A stretch of 64,000 bases of DNA, from assembly GCA_044507605.1 (NCBI GenBank), contig JBIQJI010000021.1, positions 10,001 to 74,000 on the forward strand, written 5' to 3'. Source of the stretch: Thermopolyspora sp044507605 (GTDB lineage Bacteria; Actinomycetota; Actinomycetes; Streptosporangiales; Streptosporangiaceae). A program made the position numbers and the translations under genes. Positions 24,611-33,300 of the stretch are shown here, piece by piece. How positions within the stretch are numbered: the stretch's first letter is position 1; each line of letters begins with the position of its first letter. A model generated the notes under the pieces. It was not told the DNA's origin, searched no databases, and was given only the letters and a program-made list of their open reading frames with translations.

Positions 24611-26265
24611 GGTTCTCCTTGTCCGGACGCCGGTGCCTGCGCGGTGGCCTTCTCGGCGGTCGTGCGGGCCCAGCGCAGGTCGGCTTTGCCGGCAGGGCTG
24701 CGGCGCAGTTCGGGGACGACGACGACTTCGCGCGGGGCCTTGTAGCGGGCGAGCCGGGAGCCGACGTGGTCGCGCAGCTCCTCCGTGCCGGGCGGGTCTT
24801 CGGGCGAGGTGGGGGCGACGACGGCGACGATGCGGCTGCCCCACAGTTTGTCGGGCACCCCGACGACGAACACGTCGTCGACTTTGGGGTGGTCGAGCAG
24901 GACCTGTTCGACCTCCTCGGCGAACACCTTCTCCCCGCCGGTGTTGATCACGCGGCTGCTGCGGCCGTGGAAGACGAGCGACCCGTCGGCTTCGATGCTG
25001 GCCATGTCGCCGGGGACGCAGTAGCGCCGCCCGCCGACGTACCGGAACGTCTGCGCCGTCTTGTCCGGGTCGCCCTGGTAGGCGATGTCGTCGTCGGACG
25101 GCGCGGCGAGGACGCCCACCTCGCCCGAGCCCGGCACCACGTCGCGGCCGTCCTCGGTGAGCACCCGCGCGCCGGGGAACAGCTCGAACCGGGAGGTCAC
25201 CGCGTGTTCGCCGCGGCGCGTCAGCGAGAGGGCGAACGGGCCGCCTTCGGAGGCGGCGACCACGTCCCGGCAGATGAAGTCGCCGTGGCGGAGCAGCCGC
25301 TCCTTGACGTCGGCGCTCCAGGTCACCCCGACGCTGAGGATCCACTCCAGGCTGGACAGGTCGTACGGTTCGCCGCGCTCGGCGGCGGCGTCGAGCGCGT
25401 CGGCGAGAGGGCGGGCGAAGGCGTCGCCGACGAGCGCCACCACCGTCACGTGATGCTCGCCGACGAGCCGGGCCAGCTCGTCGGGCCGGTACGACCGGGA
25501 GGTCAGGTAGACGACCGTGCCGCCGGCCAGCAGCGCGCCGAGGGTGCCGTACATGCCGGTGCCGTGGATCAGCGGCGGCGCGGGCAGCGTCACCATGGGC
25601 GGCCGGCGGTCGCGCAGCTCGGTGACGATCCGGGTCAGTTCGGCGAGCGATTTCGGCTGGGGGATGCCGAGCAGGCCGAACCCGTTCGGCGACGCCGCCC
25701 CGTACACCCAGGAGTGTGTGGCCAGCACGCCTTTGGGGGAGCCGGTGGTGCCGCCGGTGTACATGAGCCAGTGGCCGGGCTCGCGGGCCGTGCGGGGCAG
25801 CGGGTCGGCGGCCAGGGCGGTGGCGTACGGGACCGCGCCGGCCGGGCCGCCGCCGTCCGGAGCGTCCGGCGCGCGGAGGCGCACCAGGGTGCGGAGGCGG
25901 GGCAGGGCGGCCATGATGGCGGTGACGCGTTCGTCGAGGGACGAGTCGAAGATCAGGGCCTCGGCGCCGGCGTCGGCCAGCACCTCGATGAGTTCGGTCT
26001 CGCGGTAGCGGTAGTTGACGTTCACCGGGACGGCGTTCAGTTTGAGCGCGGCGAAGACGATCTCGACGTGCTCGATGCCGTTGTAGAGCGCGATCGCGAC
26101 CCGGGTCTCCGGGCCGACCCCGCACTGCGTCAGGTACGCCGCGAGGCGCGCGGCCCGCTCGTCCAGTTCGGTGTAGCTCACCGACCGGTCGGCGTGGACG
26201 ACCGCCGTCCGGTCGCCCATCAGGTCTGCCACGGCCTCCAGGGCGGTGGCGAGGTTCTCCTGCAT
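24607..26265 (-). CDS. AMP-forming acyl-CoA synthetase, set A
   Basis: This 552-aa ANL-superfamily ligase has A3 YTGGTTGSPKG (about 168-178), a central LPAPPLIHGTGM, GRSSRVINTGGEKV, and a C-terminal Lys in SPAGKADLRW. It activates a carboxylic acid to its CoA thioester via an acyl-adenylate. The long inserted segment around 205-240 and the PPLIHGTG motif suit fatty-acid or bulky cyclic acids. It lies 13 bases downstream of the amidohydrolase gene and overlaps MaoC, so it is co-transcribed. The precise acid is unknown. Confidence 0.88.
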   Translation of the reverse strand: MQENLATALEAVADLMGDRTAVVHADRSVSYTELDERAARLAAYLTQCGVGPETRVAIALYNGIEHVEIVFAALKLNAVPVNVNYRYRETELIEVLADAGAEALIFDSSLDERVTAIMAALPRLRTLVRLRAPDAPDGGGPAGAVPYATALAADPLPRTAREPGHWLMYTGGTTGSPKGVLATHSWVYGAASPNGFGLLGIPQPKSLAELTRIVTELRDRRPPMVTLPAPPLIHGTGMYGTLGALLAGGTVVYLTSRSYRPDELARLVGEHHVTVVALVGDAFARPLADALDAAAERGEPYDLSSLEWILSVGVTWSADVKERLLRHGDFICRDVVAASEGGPFALSLTRRGEHAVTSRFELFPGARVLTEDGRDVVPGSGEVGVLAAPSDDDIAYQGDPDKTAQTFRYVGGRRYCVPGDMASIEADGSLVFHGRSSRVINTGGEKVFAEEVEQVLLDHPKVDDVFVVGVPDKLWGSRIVAVVAPTSPEDPPGTEELRDHVGSRLARYKAPREVVVVPELRRSPAGKADLRWARTTAEKATAQAPASGQGEP

Positions 26266-26278
26266 GGCGGGTCCTTCC

Positions 26279-27208
26279 TCAGCGGGCGCCGTCGGGAGGG
26301 GTCGGGGCGAGCCCGAGCAGCCGCGCCGCGTTGTCCTTGAGGATCAGGGGGCGGGCCTCGGGCCTGATGTCGATGGTGTCGAGGTCGCGCAGCCACCGGT
26401 CCGGTGTGATCACCGGGAAGTCGGAGCCGAACAGCACCTTCTTACGTAGCAGCGTATTGGCGTAGTGGACGAGCTGGGGCGGGAAGTATTTCGGCGACCA
26501 GCCCGACAGGTCGATGTAGACCTGCGGCTTGTGGGTGGCGACGGCCAGCGCCTCGTCCTGCCAGGGGAACGACGGATGCGCCAAGATGATCTTCATGTCG
26601 GGGAAGTCGGCGGCCACGTCGTCGATGTGCATGGGGTTGGCGTACTTCAACCGGATCCCGCCACCCCCGGGCATGCCCGCGCCCACCCCGGTCTGCCCGG
26701 TGTGGAACAGCGCGATCAGGCCGTGCTCGGCGATCACCTCGTAGAGCGGGTACGCCGCCCGGTCGTTGGGGAAGAACGCCTGGGTGCTCGGGTGGAACTT
26801 GAAGCCCCGCACCCCGTAGTCCTCGATCAGCCGCCGCGCGATCTTCACCCCGGCCTCGCCGCGCGCCGGGTCGACGCTCGCGAACGGGATCAGCACGTCG
26901 GCGTGCTCGGCGGCCAGCTCGGCGATCTCCTCGTTGGACGGCACCATCGGCCCGTGCGGCGGCGCCTGGTCGACGCCGAACACCACGGCCGCCATGTGGC
27001 GTTCACGGTAGTAGGCGGCGAGCTCCGGCACCGTGTAGCCGGTGAACCCATCGGCGCCGAAGTAGTCCGACATCGCCTTTTCCACCTCGCTGGAGCCCTC
27101 GCGAGGCCGGTCGCGTACGGAGCGGTGCACGTGCGTGTGCACGTCGATCGCGATCAGCGCGTCGAGGTCCATGGCGGGGCTTGCGGTGGGCGGCGCGGCG
27201 TCGCTCAT
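26279..27208 (-). CDS. Amidohydrolase-2 (ACMSD-like TIM-barrel) protein
   Basis: This 309-aa metal-dependent hydrolase/decarboxylase of the amidohydrolase-2 group has an HTHVH motif at about 24-28. Other metal and active-site positions are in FKFHPS, LFHTGQTG and LAHPSFP, and the terminal Asp is in FGSDFP. The group includes decarboxylases of hydroxy-aromatic acids and hydrolases of ring-cleavage products. ATG 27208 overlaps the SDR stop (ATGA). Inside an acyl-CoA catabolic operon, a ring-opening, hydrolytic or decarboxylating step is plausible. Confidence 0.82.
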   Translation of the reverse strand: MSDAAPPTASPAMDLDALIAIDVHTHVHRSVRDRPREGSSEVEKAMSDYFGADGFTGYTVPELAAYYRERHMAAVVFGVDQAPPHGPMVPSNEEIAELAAEHADVLIPFASVDPARGEAGVKIARRLIEDYGVRGFKFHPSTQAFFPNDRAAYPLYEVIAEHGLIALFHTGQTGVGAGMPGGGGIRLKYANPMHIDDVAADFPDMKIILAHPSFPWQDEALAVATHKPQVYIDLSGWSPKYFPPQLVHYANTLLRKKVLFGSDFPVITPDRWLRDLDTIDIRPEARPLILKDNAARLLGLAPTPPDGAR

Positions 27209-28143
27209 CGGCCCGTTCCCTCCGCGCCGGCCGCGGGCCCGTCCTCCGGCGGGGCGGGCGGCGGCTGGCGGAACTCCTGCAGGTGCTGCTGGAGGGTGCC
27301 CGGGAACATCTCGGCGATGCCGTCGGCCGTCCAGCCGCCGTCGTGCACCGCCACGGCCACCTCGGCCGGATGCGACCAGATGGCGATGCGGTCGCCGCCC
27401 GCGCCGATGCACTGGCCGGTGATGCCGGCGGCGGCGTCGGAGGCCAGGAACACCACCAGCGGCGCCACGTCGTCGCACGTGCCGAGGCCCGAGCGGCGCA
27501 AGCGGGGCGGGATGGGACGGCCCGCCTCGGCCGCCTCGACGAGCGGGGCCATGCCGGGAATGGTGGCGACCATCCGGGTCAGCGCCACGGGGATCACGGC
27601 GTTCACGGTGATGCCGTACCGCTCGGTCTCCACCGCCCAGGTGCGCACGAGCCCGGCGATGCCCGCCTTGGCCGCCGAATAGTTGGTCTGCCCGAAACTC
27701 GCCCGCTGCCCCGCCGGCGAGCCGACGAGGATGAGCCGCCCGCCTCCGCCCTGCTCGCGGAACCGGGCCACGGCGGCGCGGCCGCAGGTGAACGTGCCGC
27801 GCAGGTGGGTGGTGATGACCGTGTCGAAGTCGTCGTCGGTCATCTTGGTCAGGGTGCGGTCGCGCAGCACCCCGGCGTTCGTCACCATCACGTCGAGCCG
27901 GCCGAACTCGGCGACGGCCCGGGCCACCAGCGCGTCGGCGCTCTCGGCGGTGCCCACGGCGCGGACCTCGGCGACGGCCGAGCCGCCGGCGTCCGTAATC
28001 TCCTTCACGGTCGCCTCGGCGGCGTCCCGGTCGACGTCGTTGACCACGACGCCGGCGCCGGACGCGGCCAGCGCCTTGGCGTACGAGCGGCCGAGTCCGC
28101 GTCCGGCCCCCGTCACGACCGCCGATCTGCCCTCAAGCCGCAT
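27205..28143 (-). CDS. SDR 3-hydroxyacyl-CoA dehydrogenase-like protein, set A
   Basis: This 312-aa classical SDR has TGAGRGLG for the cofactor, NAGVLRD followed by MTDDDFD, catalytic Ser in LVGSPAG and YSAAK. The N-A-G-x-L-R-D signature is typical of the (3R)-hydroxyacyl-CoA dehydrogenase part of MFE-2 enzymes. The last ~60 residues (SHPAEVAVAVHDGGW onward, Pro-rich end) form an extension shared with its paralogue at 42683. ATG 28143 is used because AAGGA lies seven bases upstream. It is the first gene of the set A operon, controlled from the 163-bp gap shared with PaaX. Confidence 0.88.
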   Translation of the reverse strand: MRLEGRSAVVTGAGRGLGRSYAKALAASGAGVVVNDVDRDAAEATVKEITDAGGSAVAEVRAVGTAESADALVARAVAEFGRLDVMVTNAGVLRDRTLTKMTDDDFDTVITTHLRGTFTCGRAAVARFREQGGGGRLILVGSPAGQRASFGQTNYSAAKAGIAGLVRTWAVETERYGITVNAVIPVALTRMVATIPGMAPLVEAAEAGRPIPPRLRRSGLGTCDDVAPLVVFLASDAAAGITGQCIGAGGDRIAIWSHPAEVAVAVHDGGWTADGIAEMFPGTLQQHLQEFRQPPPAPPEDGPAAGAEGTGR

Positions 28144-28194
28144 GCGCATGTCCTTTCTTGGTGTCCCCTTGACTTGCACCCACCAATGCCCCGG

Positions 28195-28223
28195 ACATTA
28201 GATAAACTCTCGACGGCCGTCAA
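28195..28223 (-). promoter_or_regulatory. Set A promoter and shared motif (site D)
   Basis: On the minus strand TTGACG (28223-28218) and TAATGT (28200-28195) are 17 bp apart, a good -35/-10 pair for the SDR operon. Embedded in it is TTGACG-N13-TATCTA, a variant of the motif found upstream of several other catabolic units in this window. The position between the SDR and PaaX genes suggests regulator binding. Confidence 0.6.
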
Positions 28224-28306
28224 CCATCTGTCGCATCTCGTGGAAGGCGGGCCGGAGTTGTACGGTGCGGGGTGAGGCCGGCCCGAGGCGGACGTGGGGA
28301 GAGCAC

Positions 28307-29158
28307 GTGACGGAGACCGTGGACCAGCTGAAGCCGGGCGCCGGCGGCAGGCGCACGACCATCCGGCCGCAGACGTACGTCCTCACCTTCTGCGGGTTCC
28401 ACCTGCTCGGCAAAGACGAGGCCGTGTCCACCGGCGCCTTCGTCGACGTGCTGCGCAGGGTCGGCATCGCCGCGCACGCCGCCCGCTCCACGCTCACCCG
28501 CATGGCCGACCGCGGGCTGCTGGAACGGCACCGCCGAGGCAAGAAGATCTATCTGGGCCTCACCCCGCGCGCCACCGCCATCCTGGAGGAGGGCGGCACC
28601 CGCAGCTGGCAGACCCCCGTGAACCGCGACTGGGACGGCCGCTGGACCCTGCTCGCGTTCTCCCTGCCCGAAACCCGGCGCGGCGACCGCCATCTGCTGA
28701 GGTCACGGCTGGTGTGGGCCAGGTTCGGGCTCCTGCAGAACGGCATGTGGATCGCCGCCTCCGACGTCGACGTGCCCCAGCTGCTCGACGGCCTCGACGT
28801 GCTCGACGACGTCACCGCCTTCCAGGCGACGTCCCTGCCGCCGAGCAAGGCCGCCCAGCTGATCGACCGGGCCTGGGACCTGGCGGAGCTGCGGCGCGGC
28901 TACGAGGAGTTCCTGGCCCGCTGGGACCGCCCCGACCCAGTGCCCGAGGCCGACGACGACCTGGCCCGGCAGATGTACCTGGCCGGCGAGTGGCTGCACC
29001 TGGTGCGCGGGGACCCCCGGCTCCCCATCGAACACCTGCCCGCCGACTGGCCGGCGGTGCGCGCCGAACACGTCGCACTGCGCCTGCGCGCCGCCTACCG
29101 GGACGGCGCCCAGCACGTGGTCGACACGATGCTCGACCGCATCTCGCTGCGCCCTTGA
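28307..29158 (+). CDS. PaaX-family transcriptional repressor, set A
   Basis: This 283-aa protein has the N-terminal wHTH (STGAFVDVLRRVGIAAHAAR, STLTRMADRGLLERHR), the PaaX central domain starting WDGRWTLLAFSLPE, and the C-terminal domain with IEHLPADWPA. PaaX repressors bind CoA thioesters, for example phenylacetyl-CoA for PaaX itself, and de-repress catabolic genes. GTG 28307 follows GGGGAG by five bases; the frame is open to 28265. It is divergent from the set A operon, so a CoA intermediate of that pathway is the likely inducer. Confidence 0.88.
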   Translation: MTETVDQLKPGAGGRRTTIRPQTYVLTFCGFHLLGKDEAVSTGAFVDVLRRVGIAAHAARSTLTRMADRGLLERHRRGKKIYLGLTPRATAILEEGGTRSWQTPVNRDWDGRWTLLAFSLPETRRGDRHLLRSRLVWARFGLLQNGMWIAASDVDVPQLLDGLDVLDDVTAFQATSLPPSKAAQLIDRAWDLAELRRGYEEFLARWDRPDPVPEADDDLARQMYLAGEWLHLVRGDPRLPIEHLPADWPAVRAEHVALRLRAAYRDGAQHVVDTMLDRISLRP

Positions 29159-29408
29159 CGATAGTCATACTCCTGACGCCCGTTGCCGATAAGCCCAAAA
29201 CCCACCGTTCACCGCCCCCCATCACCGCGCGCCGCCCGCCCACCTCCCGGCGGCCGACCCCGGCGGCGCCGCCGCACCTTGCGGCCACCGCCACCACACG
29301 CTCTTCCGCGCGTCGGCTCGAAGAGATTCAGCGGATGCGCGACCCGCCGAGGCTCGGGCCGGAGACTGCTACATCGAGGCGTCCGGGGCGGCGCTGCAGA
29401 ATGGGCGG

Positions 29409-30248
29409 GTGGATCTCGATATTGCGGCGGTATGTGCTGAGTTCGGGCTGGGCTTGGCGGTGACCCGGGGGATTCGGGTGGCCGGGTATTACCACAACGA
29501 GGTGTGGCGGGTCGACACGATCACCGGGGCGTATGCGGTCAAGCGGCTGCCGCCGGCGGCTGCGCCTGCCGTCGAGGTCGAGGTGAACGCGTTGCGGGCC
29601 GGGGTGCCGGTGGCCGAGCCCGTCGCGTCGGCCGGCAGCGGGGCGTATGTGGTGCCTCTGGGGGACGGGGCGGTGCGGGTGCATCGGTGGCTTGCGGGGA
29701 AGGCGCCCGGGCTCGACGATCTCACTCCTGGGCTGGCCGCCCGGATGGGGGAGCTGGTGGCGGCCGTGCACGCGGCCGGGCGGGGGGACGCCGTTGCGGA
29801 GCCGCCGCCGGACCGTCCGTTCGCCGGTTCGCCTGACGGGCTGGACGGTCTTGTGGCCGCGACGGCGCGGCCGGACGGGGCGGGGACGTGGACGATGTCG
29901 CACGGGGATCTGCATCCGAAGAACGTGCTGCTGCGGGGCGACGGTGACCTGGCGATCATCGACTGGGATACGGCGGGTCCGTACGTCGCCGAGCAGGAGG
30001 CCGCCGGGATGGCGCTGGACTGGGCGGCCCGGCTCGACGGGAGTGTGGACGTCGAACGGTTCGACGCCGCCGTGGACGGTTATCGCCGGGCCGGGGGGAG
30101 TGTTCCGGCGGAGGCGTGGGTGTTCGGGGGATGGGTGCGGGGGTACCTGGGCTTTCTGGACGGGGCCGGGCGGAGCGAGCCCACCGGCACGCTCGCCCGG
30201 CTGCGCTGGGTGGCGGCCAACCTCGATGCGCTGACGCGCCGTCTTTGA
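29409..30248 (+). CDS. APH-fold phosphotransferase
   Basis: This 279-aa protein has the aminoglycoside phosphotransferase/choline kinase fold. The catalytic Brenner motif is MSHGDLHPKN (about residue 163-172) and the metal-binding Asp is in IIDWDTAGP. The N-lobe Lys is likely in YAVKRLPP. Members phosphorylate antibiotics, homoserine, methylthioribose or sugars, and the sequence does not decide which. The start is GTG 29409 without a strong ribosome site. It is convergent with the NRPS-MFS gene, about 100 bases away. I see no direct functional link. Confidence 0.75.
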   Translation: MDLDIAAVCAEFGLGLAVTRGIRVAGYYHNEVWRVDTITGAYAVKRLPPAAAPAVEVEVNALRAGVPVAEPVASAGSGAYVVPLGDGAVRVHRWLAGKAPGLDDLTPGLAARMGELVAAVHAAGRGDAVAEPPPDRPFAGSPDGLDGLVAATARPDGAGTWTMSHGDLHPKNVLLRGDGDLAIIDWDTAGPYVAEQEAAGMALDWAARLDGSVDVERFDAAVDGYRRAGGSVPAEAWVFGGWVRGYLGFLDGAGRSEPTGTLARLRWVAANLDALTRRL

Positions 30249-30351
30249 CGGGGCGGCCCGGGTCGATGCGCCGGGCGATGCCGGAGCCGCCTGGACCGTT
30301 CGGCGTCGCTGATGGGGCGGTCGCGGTCCGCCGGCTTGCGGGCGCCTGTGG

Positions 30352-33300
30352 TCAGGCGGCCGTGCGGCGTTGGAGGGTTTCCACGCCTACGAGGTCGTCG
30401 GGGAGGGCGTCGGGCATGTCGGTGTCGAGGCGGGCCAGGCGGCGGACGCGGAGGGCGGCGGCGATGACGAGGAGCATGCCCAGGGCGCAGACCAGGTAGA
30501 GGAAGGCGATGCCGCGGCCGGGGCCGACTCCGATGAGGGCGCCGGCGGTGGCGGCGAGGGCGCCGCCAGGGGCGAGCATGGGGTCGAACAGGGCGGCGCC
30601 GAGCGGGGCCACCAGGCCGATGCCGATGGGGAGGGTGGACCAGGCGACCAGGGTGTTGAGGGCGAAGACGCGGCCGTGGTAGCGGGCGGGCACCTTGATC
30701 TGCACGATGGTGACGTAGATGCCGTTCATCAGGGTGAGAAAGTAGCTCAGGGCGAACGCGCCCGTGCCGATGACGATCAGTGACGGGGCCAGGCCGGTGA
30801 TGACGCTGCCGGCCGCGATGGCGGCGGCGAAGGCCAGGACGCCGCGGAAGCGCCGGCGGCGGGGGCCGCCCCACAGGGACATGGTGAGGCCGCCGAGCAT
30901 GACGCCGAGGCCGGACACCAGGGAGATGACGCTGACGTCGGCGAGGGTGGCGAAGGAGAGCACCAGCGGGGAGACCAGCAGGAGCAGCGGCGACAGGAAG
31001 ATGTTGAGCACGGCGAAGAAGACCAGCATCGAGCGCAGGCCCCGATCGTGCCAGGTGTGGGTGAAGCCTTTGGCGATCTCGGTGCTGAGGGGTTCGCGGG
31101 GGCGCCAGGGCAGCGTGTCGGGGAAGCGGACCAGGGCCACCGTGGCGATGGCGAACACGTAGCTCGCCACGTCGATGGCCACGATGCCGCCGAGGCCGAT
31201 CCAGGCCAGCAGGCCGGCCGCGATGAGGGGGACGACGAGCTGGGCGACGCCGTTGGTGGTCTGGGTGACGCCGATGGCGTGGCCGAGGTAGTGCTTGGGG
31301 ACGAGCTGCGGCACCGCCGACTGGTAGGCGAGCCGCTGGAAGCTCGTCGCGATCGACAGTGCGACGATCAGCAGGTAGATCTGCCAGATCCGGATGTCGC
31401 CGAAGAGGAGCAGCCCGGCCAGCAGCGCCTGGATGGCGGCGGAGGCGCAGTCGGCCATCAGCATGACCCGCCGCCGGTCGCCCCGGTCGACGATCGCGCC
31501 GGCCAGCGGGGAGATCAGCAGGCCGGCGAGGTTGAGCACGGCCAGGGTGGAGAACTGGCCGATGGAGCCGGAGTCCATGAGGACGGTCAGCGGCAGCGCC
31601 CATCCGGTGAGGGCCGAGCCGATCATCGAGATCTGCTGGCCGGAGGCGATGGTGAGGAAGCGCCGCATGCTGGGCCGTACGCCGGCCCCGCCGGCGCCAT
31701 CGGATCCGGCCGGCCCGGTCGTCCCGGTGGACCGGGCGGCTTTGCCGGAGCCATCGGCCGTGCCGGTTTCGGTGGCCGTGCTGGTTTCGGTGGGGGTGGT
31801 GACCGCGTGGACCCACCATGACGGGTTGCCGGAGCGGTCGGTGACCTGGAGGTGGGTGTGGGTGCGGAGGGCGGCGGCCAGTTCGTCGGCGCGGTAGCGC
31901 AGGAAGTAGTGGCCGCCCTCGTCGAGGACGACGAGCGCGGTGGTGTCGGTGAGGAAGCCCCATTCGCGGTAGCGCTCGGCGTAGAAGTCGGTGGCCGGGT
32001 CGCGTTCGCCGACGACCGAGATGATCGGGGCGCGGAGCCGCGGGCGGTCGGGGGAGTCGAAGAGGGCGGTGAAGTATTTTTCGGCCGCCTTGGAGTCGTG
32101 GCGCATCGTGCGGACGATGCGGTCGGCCACGGCCGGGTCGAGTTCGTCCAGGTCGACGCCGCGTGCCTTGAGGCGGTTGATGTCGGTCTGGCTACTGCGG
32201 AATCGGTCGAAGTCCCCGATCCGGGACAGGGCGCGCATCAGGCCGCGCGGCCGGGCGAACGGGAAGATCGCCCCCACGTAGACGGCGTCGACGGCGCGGC
32301 CGGCGGCCTCGACGCGGGTGGCCAGTTCGACGGCGAGCGCGCCGCCGACGCCGCAGTGACCGTAGATCACGATGGGGCCGTCGATGGCGAGGATCTCGGC
32401 GGTGGCGCGGGCGGCGAGTTCGGCGAACTCCATCGGCTCCTCGTCGAGGCCGACGTCGTGGCCGGGGATCGCGAGGGCGTAGAGCGCCTGGTCGGCGGGC
32501 AGGGCGTCGGCGAGCGGCTGGTAGACGACGGCGCTGCCCGACCCGTACGGCACGCAGACGTAGGTCACGGTGGCCGGGCGGGGCGGGGTGAGACGCTGGA
32601 GCAGCGGGCGTGCGCCCGCGTCGGTCGTCTCGGCGAAGGCCGCCAGTTCGCGCACCGTGCGATAGGTGAACAGGTCGACCAGCCCCACCTGCGCGGACGC
32701 GGCGGGAAGCGCCTTGCGGAGCTTGGCGACGACCTGGACGGCGAGCAGCGAATGGCCGCCGAGGTCGAAGAAGTCGTCGTCGGCTCCGACCCGTTCGGCC
32801 GACAGCACGTCGGCCCAGACGGCGGCGATGGCCTTCTCGTGTTCGGTGCACGGCTCGGCGTACGGCACGTCGCCGGTCACCGCGGGGGCGGGGAGGGCGG
32901 CGCGGTCGAGTTTGCCGTTGGGGGTGAGCGGGAGGGCGTCGAGGGCGACGATCGTCGACGGCACCATGTACTCGGGCAGCGTGCCCCTGATCGCGGCGCG
33001 TGCCTGCGCCGCCTCGGGGACATCGTCGCCGGCCAGGTAGGCGACGAGGCGGGGGTCGCCGGGCACGTCCTCCCGGACGATGACGGCGGCGTCGCGCACG
33101 CCGGTCTTTTCCCGGAGCACGGCCTCGATTTCGCCGAGTTCGATGCGCAGGCCGCGCAGCTTGACCTGGCCGTCGAGGCGGCCGAGGAATTCGATGGTGC
33201 CGTCGGGCAGCCACCGGGCCGCGTCGCCGGTGCGGTAGCGGCCGCCGGCGAACCGTTCGGCGGTGAGTTCGGGGCGGGCGTGGTAGCCGAGCGCGACGCC

